A stretch of DNA of 64,000 nucleotides from CBDCGJ01 sp965216645 (GTDB taxonomy: Bacteria > Pseudomonadota > Alphaproteobacteria > GCA-2731375): positions 1-64,000 of the forward strand of contig CBDCGJ010000017.1 in the NCBI GenBank assembly GCA_965216645.1, read 5' to 3'. Positions 18,850 to 26,577 of the stretch are shown piece after piece. A model generated the notes under the pieces. That model had not been told where the DNA came from, made no database searches, and saw only the letters and a list, made by a program, of their open reading frames with translations. The translations under genes and the position numbers were made by a program. Within the stretch, counting starts at the first letter, position 1, and each line of letters begins with the position of its first letter.

Positions 18850-19420
18850 TTATGGCTTGAAATCCGGTCCCGGCGAAAGCTTGTCTGTAGCCGCTATCCA
18901 AGCCGGCCAGTTGATATCGCGGCTGTCGAGCACTGTTAGACTTTCCAAGTCCTCCAATCGATCCATAAAGACCACCAGATTGCTGCACGGCCAGCGCAGG
19001 CTCGGCACGATCAGGCCTTCGAAATCGAGAAAGTGGGCGGCGGCGGAGATTTCCTGACTGCGGGCAAAATCGTTACGCCGCATGGTCGCCTCGCTCAAAC
19101 CCAGGCCGTCGAGATCGCCTGGTCCGTCGATCCTCAAGAGCCGGCTGGCCGTGATCGATAGCCGATGGATACGCACGATCTGGGAGGAGAAAACCGGTGC
19201 CTTCGAGAGATGAAAATAAATCTCGGCCAACGCGCCGTTCTCATTCGAAGCTGGTATAGAGCGCGGGATAGGCATTGGCCGGATGCCAGCGCCCGCGTCC
19301 CGTCCCGCCGATGGTGGGATCGCGGCCGGCCCAGGTGACCCGCCACAATTCGCCCACAAAATCAACGGGTACCCTAGCCTCAATTCTGTCCAAAAGATCG
19401 GGATCGTGAGCCTTTGGCAT
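18850..19420 (-). pseudogene. RES-domain toxin (NAD+-degrading family), one frameshift
   Basis: From the ATG at 19420 the frame reads WRVTWAGRDPTIGGTGRGRW and NAYPALYTSFE, then hits TGA near 19245; the next frame continues NGALAEIYFHLSK and FLDFEGLIVPSLRWPCSNLV, ending at 18850. Removing one base would give about 189 residues with RES features (early Arg residues, GRGRW, YTS, central LAE). RES toxins deplete NAD+ and pair with Xre/ParS-type antitoxins. The start is 9 bases after the antitoxin stop. Either a real toxin-inactivating mutation or a sequence error. Confidence 0.7.
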
Positions 19421-19429
19421 TGGACCAAC

Positions 19430-19765
19430 TTAGACGTAACTCAGGTCAGACAGACCTTCAATAGCTTCCAAAACTTGCTCTGTCTGACCACTGTTAATCA
19501 AGTCTATAGCGCGCTGCCCACCTAACAATTCGTTTCTTGAATTCAGCCAAATCCTCACTTCACCCGGGCCATAGAACTCTGAAAGTCGATCTACTACGTA
19601 ACGCAAATCCGATAACAGGAGTTGTTTGTTCGGTTGAGGCCAATGGCTGCCCGAAGACCATCTTGTGACTGTAGCTTTTGAAACCTGTGCTATGTTCGCA
19701 ACATCGACACCCTTCAAACCACCCCTTTCTCTTAGGTCTTCAATAGTTTTTGATACTGCATTCAT
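19430..19765 (-). CDS. Xre/MbcA/ParS-type antitoxin
   Basis: 111 residues. The N-terminal helix-turn-helix (VDVANIAQVSKATVTRWSSG) would bind the operon promoter. The C-terminal region (VRIWLNSRNELLGGQRAIDL, then GQTEQVLEAIEGL) matches the toxin-binding domain of this antitoxin class. Its ATG overlaps the stop of the upstream 429-aa gene (ATGA), and the RES toxin follows after 9 bases. The order antitoxin then toxin is usual for RES systems. Confidence 0.85.
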   Translation of the reverse strand: MNAVSKTIEDLRERGGLKGVDVANIAQVSKATVTRWSSGSHWPQPNKQLLLSDLRYVVDRLSEFYGPGEVRIWLNSRNELLGGQRAIDLINSGQTEQVLEAIEGLSDLSYV

Positions 19766-21051
19766 GATAATCCCCCTTTAGACTCAGCTGCAGCTGTCGC
19801 ACTACTTCTTTTTATTGGACTAATTGCTCGAGAAATATTGTGGCTGGTGTCTAATAATTCGTCATAAACACTCCTTAGATCATCTAATTTCCGGCTTTGT
19901 TTGCGGAATTTCACGCCTAATTCTTCAGGGAGGTTTAATTTACACGCTCTTCTTGCCGTTCTATCTGCTTCTGCAATTTGCTTAGACAAAAAATATTCTG
20001 GTCGACGCAAATCCGGAATACCTTCGAGAATGGAAACTCTGTCTGTGACCTGATTGAAATAATGTCTTTTCCAATTGCTGATCATATCTTCCCATCCGCC
20101 CGGACAACAACCAGTGTTTCGGCATCCCAAAAGCGTCTTTGCACTTCTAATCTTAAACAGCTCATTTGCTTGAGATTCGTTCAAGTAGCCGTCGATATTG
20201 GCAAAGAAAACGCGTTTTTGCCCACTGAATCCTGACTTCTTTGGTTTTTCCAAATGCCATTTCGGATAGAATCTTTCGTTGATACCCACGCCGTGACAAA
20301 ACCCTGAAATAGCACCAAACGCGGCCATTCCTAGTGCTGGCAACCCTCCAAAGCAATCGGCAATAACTGGTGAGTCCGAACTATGGAGGTCTCGAGCTGC
20401 ATACAAAAACTTCTTCATGCCAGCAGCCGACTTGTCTGAACCAAAGTTTCCTATTCGAAGCCAAATATTGTCGTGTTCAACATCACAAATTCGATTGATT
20501 AATTCGTTTCTGATGCTCCTATCTAAAAACTGTTGGTATGTCAGCAAAACGGCATAATCTATCCCAATGTGACGACCGCCGCGTAAATCCAGTTCTTGCC
20601 TAAGGCACCGAGCAAGATCGAAATTCAAAGAAAACCAGGGGTCTTTAACTCCATCCAATATCATTCTTGTCGGCGCAAGAACTGCATCAAAATTTTGTTC
20701 AATCGCGAACTCAGCAATTTTGATTGCAAGTTCTCTCTGCTTAGCAGCCTCAGGCAGGAGCGGCCCATCACCGTCTCTTGCCCAGGGCAAATCTCTCGCC
20801 GACGAAATCCAACCGGAGGTCGAAGATAGTTCCGCAACCCGCGTGTCCAAAATGGTTTCGCATCCGGCCTGTCTTAAACTGTCGAGAAGGTCACTTTGAA
20901 GGTGACAATGCGCAGCATCCACTACAACCCTCGCAAACGCAAAGTTGCCCGACGCTTGCAAAACTTCAATCTGCCGATAACCGGAATATCCAATACGTAG
21001 GTAGTGTCCAATCTCTGTCGACGGATGCAGCTGATGAATTACTGCTGTCAT
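19762..21051 (-). CDS. Unknown 429-aa protein coupled to a RES/Xre toxin-antitoxin pair
   Basis: Family not recognised. Visible features: alternating hydrophobic strands such as FDAVLAPTRMILDGV and GIDYAVLL suggesting an alpha/beta (barrel-like) protein, a Gly-rich turn DCFGGLPALGMAAFGAISG followed by CHGVGINERF, and a Cys cluster LGCRNTGCCPGGW that could bind metal. The GGLP...FGA...HG pattern faintly recalls tRNA-guanine transglycosylase-like barrels; that is speculation. Codon and base use are clearly more AT-rich than the flanks, as in the antitoxin, suggesting acquisition by transfer. The 4-base overlap with the antitoxin implies coupled translation. Confidence 0.75.
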   Translation of the reverse strand: MTAVIHQLHPSTEIGHYLRIGYSGYRQIEVLQASGNFAFARVVVDAAHCHLQSDLLDSLRQAGCETILDTRVAELSSTSGWISSARDLPWARDGDGPLLPEAAKQRELAIKIAEFAIEQNFDAVLAPTRMILDGVKDPWFSLNFDLARCLRQELDLRGGRHIGIDYAVLLTYQQFLDRSIRNELINRICDVEHDNIWLRIGNFGSDKSAAGMKKFLYAARDLHSSDSPVIADCFGGLPALGMAAFGAISGFCHGVGINERFYPKWHLEKPKKSGFSGQKRVFFANIDGYLNESQANELFKIRSAKTLLGCRNTGCCPGGWEDMISNWKRHYFNQVTDRVSILEGIPDLRRPEYFLSKQIAEADRTARRACKLNLPEELGVKFRKQSRKLDDLRSVYDELLDTSHNISRAISPIKRSSATAAAESKGGLS

Positions 21052-21324
21052 ATCTAATCTCCTTGATATCTACATAAACGTTTCATGATCTTAAATCAAG
21101 AAACTTTTTTGAGCCGTTAGCCCGTCGGCCAGAAAGATATAGGAATTTATTTCTATTTTTTTAGATCAAAAGGCGAATACCTGAGAATCGCTCTATCAAA
21201 TAACCCGACCAGACGTTGCGCCTACAACTCAACATTCATGGTTAGTTCGTAATCTAATCGACAAAACTGTAACCTAATGAATGAAACTCAACTGTCTGAG
21301 TTGGTGTTTATAAGGAGTTCCACC

Positions 21325-21549
21325 ATGCTCAAACTCACCTTCTGCCTGCGCCGTTTGCCCCATCTTTCCCTGGAGGAATTCCACCGCTATTGGCGCGAAG
21401 AACACGGGCCGCTGATGGAAAAGCACCGCGCGGCGCTGGGGTATGTGTATTATGCGCAGGTGCATCGGGTGGCGGACGAACTGGGGGACGCGGTGGCGGC
21501 GGCGCGTGGGGGGCCGGCGCCCTATGACGGGATTGTCGAGGTCGGGTGA
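21325..21549 (+). pseudogene. Truncated EthD-domain gene copy
   Basis: The first 72 codons are nearly identical to the complete EthD gene at 24205 (MLKLTFCLRRLPHLSLEEFH to YDGIVE), then the frame diverges to VG and stops. About 225 bases of near-identity suggest a recent partial duplication. Upstream, 21052-21324 is AT-rich and holds no gene. Confidence 0.8.
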
Positions 21550-21721
21550 GCATAAGGACCGAGCGTCCGGCCGGCGGGGCAAGCCGCCGTTATAACGCAA
21601 ACCGGGGCCGGGCCGGAAAGCGGGGCCGTCCGCAATTGCGGCCGGGCCGGAACAAGTTCCATTGCCATCCGCCATACAGTATATTGCCACGGATTCGGTT
21701 AATTGAAATTGGAAACAATCC

Positions 21722-22237
21722 ATGTTGACGGGTGCGATTAAGGACACCCAGAGCGTCGACGAAAACTGGCGGCCGAACGCGCCGCTGATCGACGGGCTGG
21801 AAATTCGGGAAGTAAAGAATATCGTTACCGGCAACGGCATAACGACGGAGCTGTTTCGCGCGGAATGGCCGGAATTTCAAAAGCCCGTGCGCCATATCCT
21901 TTACGTGACCTTCCGGCCGGGCGTGATTTCCGCCTGGCATTGCCACGAACATCATCTGGACGCGCTGTTCGTGGTGCAAGGGTCGATCAAGGCGGCCGTA
22001 TTCGACGATCGGGAAGGTTCGCCGACCCGAGGCATGGTCAATAAATTTCACTTGAGCCGCGCGCGTCCGACATTGATGGTTCTGCCGCCATTGGTCTGGC
22101 ACGGCTTCCAGAACATGGAGCAGACGGAAAGTTCTTTCGTCGGCTATTTCGACCAACCCTACGATTACGAGAATCCGGATGAATGGCGGGTGCCGGCGGA
22201 GCATCCGCATATTCCCTTCAGCTTCGAACGAACCTAA
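21722..22237 (+). CDS. Cupin protein, sugar 3,5-epimerase (RmlC)-like
   Basis: 171 residues. A single cupin: SAWHCHEHHLDALFVVQG holds the first His-rich motif, and LVWHGFQN is where the second would lie. The C-terminal FDQPYDYENPDEWRVP closely resembles the ending of dTDP-4-dehydrorhamnose 3,5-epimerases. Probably acts on a nucleotide-sugar or related carbohydrate. Its TAA overlaps the ATG of the next gene (TAATG), so the two are coupled. Confidence 0.75.
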   Translation: MLTGAIKDTQSVDENWRPNAPLIDGLEIREVKNIVTGNGITTELFRAEWPEFQKPVRHILYVTFRPGVISAWHCHEHHLDALFVVQGSIKAAVFDDREGSPTRGMVNKFHLSRARPTLMVLPPLVWHGFQNMEQTESSFVGYFDQPYDYENPDEWRVPAEHPHIPFSFERT

Positions 22238-23052
22238 TGAGCTTCGGCAGCGACTTTACCTTCACCCTGATGAACAACAATCTGGATTGGGTCCGCGCCG
22301 GCGATGCCGCCGGCGTGACGCGCATCGGGCTCGATCTCGAATGTTTGAACAAACTCGACCGGCAGGGCCATGTCGGCGACGTGATGATTTCGAACCATCG
22401 GATGTCGGAATTGCCCGCGGTGCGGTCGGCGCTTCGACAGGCCGCGCTGTTCGCGCGCACCGATCCCATCCATCCGGGCTCGGCCGAGCAGATCGAACGC
22501 TTGATCGGCGAGGGCGTCGACGTCCTGATGCTGCCGATGTTCCGCCATGGCGACGAAGTCAGAACTTTTGTCGATTTGGTCGACGGACGGGCGCGGACGG
22601 TACTGTTGGCCGAAACCGCCGCCGCGCTGTTCCGAATTGCCGAAGTCACGGCGATCCCCGGCGTCGACGAAATCCATGTCGGCCTCAACGATTTGCGGCT
22701 GGAAACGAAAATCCCCAATCATTTCGAAATCGTCGTTTCCTGCCTAATGGAAAAAGCGTCCGAAGTCGTCCGCGCGGCCGGCGTCGATTTCGGTTTCGGC
22801 GGTGTCGCCCGGGTTGACGACGATCGCTTGCCGGTGCCGCCGGATTTGGTCATTGCGCAATATCCCCGGCTCAAGGGACAAGCGGCGTTGCTGACCCGTG
22901 CGTTCCTACCGCCAAAGCCGGATCCGGAGGTGTTTTCATCCGCAATCGACAAGGCACGGGCGCGATTGGATTACTGGGCCGCACAAAGCGCCGCGTCGCT
23001 TGAACGACAACGTCAAAGCCTAGCCGGTGCGGTAAGCACGGTCGCGCTCTAA
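22237..23052 (+). CDS. HpcH/HpaI aldolase / citrate lyase beta-like protein
   Basis: 271 residues from the ATG at 22237. TIM-barrel features of this class are visible: LAETAAALFRIAEV with the metal-binding Glu, PGVDEIHVGLNDLRLE with the metal-binding Asp, and GFGGVARVDD. Such enzymes cleave or form C-C bonds of 2-oxo or acyl-CoA substrates. Placement between an RmlC-like cupin and a glycosyltransferase suggests a role in making an unusual surface sugar, as inference. Confidence 0.75.
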   Translation: MSFGSDFTFTLMNNNLDWVRAGDAAGVTRIGLDLECLNKLDRQGHVGDVMISNHRMSELPAVRSALRQAALFARTDPIHPGSAEQIERLIGEGVDVLMLPMFRHGDEVRTFVDLVDGRARTVLLAETAAALFRIAEVTAIPGVDEIHVGLNDLRLETKIPNHFEIVVSCLMEKASEVVRAAGVDFGFGGVARVDDDRLPVPPDLVIAQYPRLKGQAALLTRAFLPPKPDPEVFSSAIDKARARLDYWAAQSAASLERQRQSLAGAVSTVAL

Positions 23053-23169
23053 ACACCATCGACCCGACGCTCGACAGGCAGGTTTCGACGAATCGAACGA
23101 TAACACCGCTGAAGGTCCCGGGACCCGATCGAGGTAACATCCACCGGGAAACCAAGAAAGGTTACATCT

Positions 23170-24120
23170 ATGTCAACCGCGAGTTCCGAACCGGCCGTGT
23201 CCGTCATCATGCCGTGCTATCAGCAGGAGACGTATGTGGGCGAGGCGGTTCGAGCCATCCTCGCCCAGGACTATCGGCCGCTCGAAATCGTGATTTCGGA
23301 CGATGCGTCAACCGACAACACGATGCACGTGATCAAGGACATCTTGGACAAATATCAGGGGCCGCACCGGGTCGTCTTATGCGCGCAACCAAGAAATCAA
23401 GGCACCGAACACTATAACAATCTGCGGAAGATGGCGAAGGGCGAAATTCTGGTGATCGCCCACGGCGACGACATATCATATCCCCATCGGGTACGGCGCA
23501 TGGTCGATGCATTGCAAACGTCCGGCGCGTCACTGGCGACCTCAAACGCCGACGTGATTTCCGCGTCCGGAAAAATTGCGGGAGCGTTGATTTCAGCCGA
23601 CCATAGCGGCAAGTTGCCGCGGGAATTCCTAACGCCGCGGGTCTACACGACCGGGCTGCTGGCCGCCACCATGGCCCTGCGCCGGGAGCTGCTGGACGAT
23701 TTCCCGCCGTTCAGGAACTTGGATATGTGGCTGTTGGTGGATCACGTGTTGTCGTTTCGCGCGGCGTTGATGAACGGCGTGTATTATTTGAACGAATGTC
23801 TTCTGTCGTACCGTGACCACAAGAATACCAGCACAAACTCGCTGTATTTCGCCCAAAAGAGCGATCCCGAATTCATGTATTTCGATTTGTCCCGTCGGAT
23901 CGGCTCGTTAAGCTATCGCCTGACGGAATTGGGAGACTGGCGCCGAAAACATCCTGGAGACGGCGAGCTCGCGGTAATCGAGAAAGACATTCTCGATTTG
24001 TTGCATGAATACTTGGCTCAGTGGCGTCACCATCGCAATATGTTTTTGAGCCAGCGCAAGAAAGAGGCCTGGTTAACGAAAGAAGAGCAGCTTGAGTTAT
24101 CGAAGCTGCGACGCGGTTGA
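23170..24120 (+). CDS. Glycosyltransferase, family 2 (GT-A fold)
   Basis: 316 residues. The N-terminal PAVSVIMPCYQQETYVGEAV, the nucleotide-binding EIVISDDASTDNT and the metal-binding IAHGDDIS are classic GT2 motifs. No transmembrane segment, so it is a cytosolic or peripheral enzyme transferring a sugar from an NDP donor. Third gene of the cupin-aldolase-GT cassette; the gap of 117 bases may hold its own promoter. Confidence 0.9.
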   Translation: MSTASSEPAVSVIMPCYQQETYVGEAVRAILAQDYRPLEIVISDDASTDNTMHVIKDILDKYQGPHRVVLCAQPRNQGTEHYNNLRKMAKGEILVIAHGDDISYPHRVRRMVDALQTSGASLATSNADVISASGKIAGALISADHSGKLPREFLTPRVYTTGLLAATMALRRELLDDFPPFRNLDMWLLVDHVLSFRAALMNGVYYLNECLLSYRDHKNTSTNSLYFAQKSDPEFMYFDLSRRIGSLSYRLTELGDWRRKHPGDGELAVIEKDILDLLHEYLAQWRHHRNMFLSQRKKEAWLTKEEQLELSKLRRG

Positions 24121-24204
24121 CATATTGTCGCGATAGGCTCGCGTAGCAGGGTATACCAACGGCAATCGCGATATCGCCTTAAAACACAAAAAACAGGTGG
24201 AACC

Positions 24205-24582
24205 ATGCTCAAACTCACCTTCTGCTTACGCCGCCTACCCCATCTCTCCCTGGAAGAATTCCACCGCTATTGGCGCGAAGAACACGGGCCGTTGATGGAG
24301 AGGCACAAGCACGCGCTGGGGTATGTGCATTATGCGCAGGTGCATCGGGTGGCGGACGAACTGGGCGATGCGGTGGCGGCGGCGCGTGGGGGGCCGGTGC
24401 CTTATGACGGGATCGTCGAGGCCTGGTGGGCCAGCCGCGAGGATTTCGAGCGCGCCATGACCAGCCCCGAAGGCCGCGCCGCCGGCAAAGAACTGCTGGC
24501 AGACGAAAAAAACTTCATCGACCTCGCCAACTCCCCCATCTGGCTCGGCCAAGACCGCTTCCGCGTCGACGCCGAAGATTGA
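24205..24582 (+). CDS. EthD-domain protein
   Basis: 125 residues with a dimeric alpha+beta barrel (ferredoxin-like) fold: LTFCLRRLPHLSLEEFHRYW, then YDGIVEAWWASREDFERAM. EthD proteins accompany oxidoreductases and degradation pathways, but their activity is poorly defined. The complete version of the truncated copy at 21325. Confidence 0.85.
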   Translation: MLKLTFCLRRLPHLSLEEFHRYWREEHGPLMERHKHALGYVHYAQVHRVADELGDAVAAARGGPVPYDGIVEAWWASREDFERAMTSPEGRAAGKELLADEKNFIDLANSPIWLGQDRFRVDAED

Positions 24583-24596
24583 GCCAGCGGACGTGG

Positions 24597-24743
24597 GAAA
24601 GAAGCCACGGATGAACACCGATCAACACGGATATGCGCCGCTCGGCCCCCAACACCGCCTCCCGCTGCGCGCCCCACGCCACCGCCGCCGGCACTCCCCC
24701 GACAGTGTATCCGCGCACTCAATTTCATCTATGTCCATCTGTG
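24597..24743. repeat. CCACAGATG-type palindromic repeat, split by IS copy 2
   Basis: Left arm AAAGAAGCCACGGATGAACA followed by CCGATCAACACGGAT. The right arm TTTCATCTATGTCCATCTGT ends at the IS boundary and resumes as GCATCGGTGGCTT at 26121. Same family as the repeat holding IS copy 1. Confidence 0.7.
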
Positions 24744-25002
24744 TTGTCTAATCGCATGCTGTTTTGTCAAGCTCTCCTGGCCATTAGTCTCCACCGCCGG
24801 TGAAGTGTTGTCTTCGTGGTCGACATGGTTGTCGCCGCATCATGGTGGTCGCTTGGTGAAGGTGTCTCCATGTTCATCACGCCGTATCCGGTGCGTTTGG
24901 CAACGGTCGGCAACACAGATAGCGAGATCACCTTGCACCGCGCTCCCGGCGGGGAGCCTTCGGGGCCTTTGCGATGCTTGGGCCCGTTACGGAAGTTGTT
25001 TT
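24744..25002 (-). ncRNA. Candidate bridge RNA region of the IS element
   Basis: Non-coding stretch 3' of the recombinase, where IS1111-group elements are known to encode their bridge RNA. On the minus strand it contains ATCTGTGTTG (24920-24911), identical to the sequence across the left insertion junction (24737-24746). That is what a left target guide would look like. RNA boundaries and folding were not determined. Confidence 0.45.
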
Positions 25003-26034
25003 CTAAGCCGCGTCCTCCTTGCCTTGCCATCTGAAGGCTTCGCCAGTGACCAGCATGCGGTGCAGGATCACCGCCAGCTTGCGCGCCACCGCGACCCGCG
25101 CTTTCTTCATGCCGGCACGCTTCGCCAGTTTCAGACCCCAGGCTTTGAGATGGCACCAGCGTCCCAGGCGCGAGAGGATCACCGTCGCGGCCTCGAACAG
25201 GTGGCCCCTGAGCAGCCGGTCGCCGCGCCGGGAGATCCGGCCGACATAGTCGACCTCGCCCGATTGATGGCGCCTCGGCGTCAGGCCGAGATAGGCGCCG
25301 ACCGCATCGGAGCGGGAGAACCGGCTTGGATCGTCGATCACCGCGAGATAACTTTGCGCCACCACCAGGCCGACCCCGGGGGCGCTGATCAGCAGGCGGC
25401 AACGCGGGTCTTGGGCGGCTTGCCGCGACAACAGGCGGTCCAGCCGCTTCAGTTGCTCGTCACAGGCCTGACGTAGCGCCAGCAGCGGCAGGACGATCTC
25501 CCCCAAGCTCGGGCGCTCGTCCAGCAGTTCCCGGACCCGCCCGGCGAAACGAGCGCCGCCGGCTTTGCCGACCTTTAAGCCGAAGACCTTCAAAAGGCCC
25601 CGGATCTGATTGCCGAGATCGCGGCGGGTCCGCACCACGGCGTCCCGCGCCACCACCAAACTGCGCCGCTCATGACTCGTCAGATCCTTCACCCGAACCT
25701 CGCGGTACCAGCCGATGCGGGCGATCTGCGCCAGACCCGCCGCGTCGAGCGCATCCGTCTTGTTCAAACGCAGGGACAGTACATTCTTTGCATGACGGGC
25801 GTCGATGCAGACCGCCGGCAAACCGCGCTCGCGCAACCCGTGCCACAGCCAGGGCGACAAGCAACCGCTCTCAAAGACGACCCGCTCTATGACGCCGGCA
25901 AATCTCTCAAGCGCCCGGGCAATCGCATCAGGGCAGCTCCGCGCCTTGCCCCGCCAAACGGTCTCCCCACTCCCGTCCATCACACAAATGCTGGTCTCTT
26001 CCAACGAAACGTCCAATCCGACATAATTCAACAT
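25003..26034 (-). CDS. IS110-family transposase (DEDD/serine bridge recombinase)
   Basis: 343 residues. The start at 26034 is chosen because AAGGAG lies about 7 bases before it; an ATG two codons earlier is also possible. The N-terminal RuvC-like DEDD domain begins YVGLDVSLEETSICVMD and continues with VFESGC and LNKTDALDAAGLAQIAR. The C-terminal transposase_20 domain contains SAPGVGLVVAQSYLAVIDD and SDAVGAYLGLTPRRHQSGEV with the conserved serine. It recombines circular donor and target DNA, in this family guided by an element-encoded RNA. Confidence 0.95.
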   Translation of the reverse strand: MLNYVGLDVSLEETSICVMDGSGETVWRGKARSCPDAIARALERFAGVIERVVFESGCLSPWLWHGLRERGLPAVCIDARHAKNVLSLRLNKTDALDAAGLAQIARIGWYREVRVKDLTSHERRSLVVARDAVVRTRRDLGNQIRGLLKVFGLKVGKAGGARFAGRVRELLDERPSLGEIVLPLLALRQACDEQLKRLDRLLSRQAAQDPRCRLLISAPGVGLVVAQSYLAVIDDPSRFSRSDAVGAYLGLTPRRHQSGEVDYVGRISRRGDRLLRGHLFEAATVILSRLGRWCHLKAWGLKLAKRAGMKKARVAVARKLAVILHRMLVTGEAFRWQGKEDAA

Positions 26035-26120
26035 GGTCATTCTCCTTCTTTGCCTAACAGAGCGAATTGCAAACAAACTCAGTTTAGGCCGGAGAATGAC
26101 CAACTGCGATTACCCCATGT

Positions 26121-26577
26121 GCATCGGTGGCTTATTCAGTCATATCAAAAGTTAAATCCAGCTTTAAAATTTGTACTCTCGCTCCGCTTGCCGATTGTGC
26201 TCGCGGCCATATCAATGGGATGCAGGGTGACTGGAGACAGCGCCGGCGCCGACCGCCTCTCCTCCCGCATCTCTGTCGCCGTCAATTCCGCCAAAGCGCA
26301 ACCGCGCATCCGCGCATCCGCGCATCCAATTTCATCTGTGTTGAACGGTGTTCATCTGTGGTCGGCTTAGATGATTTTAAAGTGAAGTTTAACTTAATAT
26401 AGGAAATTTTCCAATCCGTCTTGTCGACATTGGTCGCGACCATTGTGATGGGATATGGGGCGGTCGGGGACGGCGCCGGGGCGCGCGAGGCGACAGCGGC
26501 TGACCCGACGTCGGCATAGACGGCTACGATACTTGAATAATCCCCGCCTGTTCAGGGTAACACCGGGAAAAACTTGT
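26121..26577. other. Gene-free region with one CATCTGTG repeat
   Basis: About 457 bases without a supported gene. A repeat CATCTGTGTTGAACGGTG followed by TTCATCTGTGGTC lies at 26331-26361. A stretch near 26200-26225 loosely resembles 26430-26460. No promoter or terminator is recognised. Confidence 0.5.

Larger units (their letters stand above)
24744..26120 (-). mobile_element. IS110-family (IS1111-like) element, copy 2, intact
   Basis: About 1,377 bases. Sub-terminal inverted repeats TAATCGCA (24749-24756) and TGCGATTA (26105-26112) lie 5 and 8 bases from the ends; no target duplication is evident. The single recombinase gene leaves about 86 bases 5' and 259 bases 3' non-coding. Offset inverted repeats and a long 3' non-coding end are traits of the IS1111 subgroup. 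Same orientation as copy 1, 8.7 kb away. Confidence 0.9.

Noticed and set aside
19240..19252. Second selenocysteine candidate: in-frame TGA in the RES gene
   Set aside because: Reading through the TGA leaves the wrong frame; the protein continues only after a one-base shift, so this is a frameshift and not recoding.
16065..26120. A functional composite transposon carried by the two IS copies
   Set aside because: IS110-family elements move as single circles without target duplication, and there is no flanking evidence of joint transposition. A deletable segment is the safer reading.
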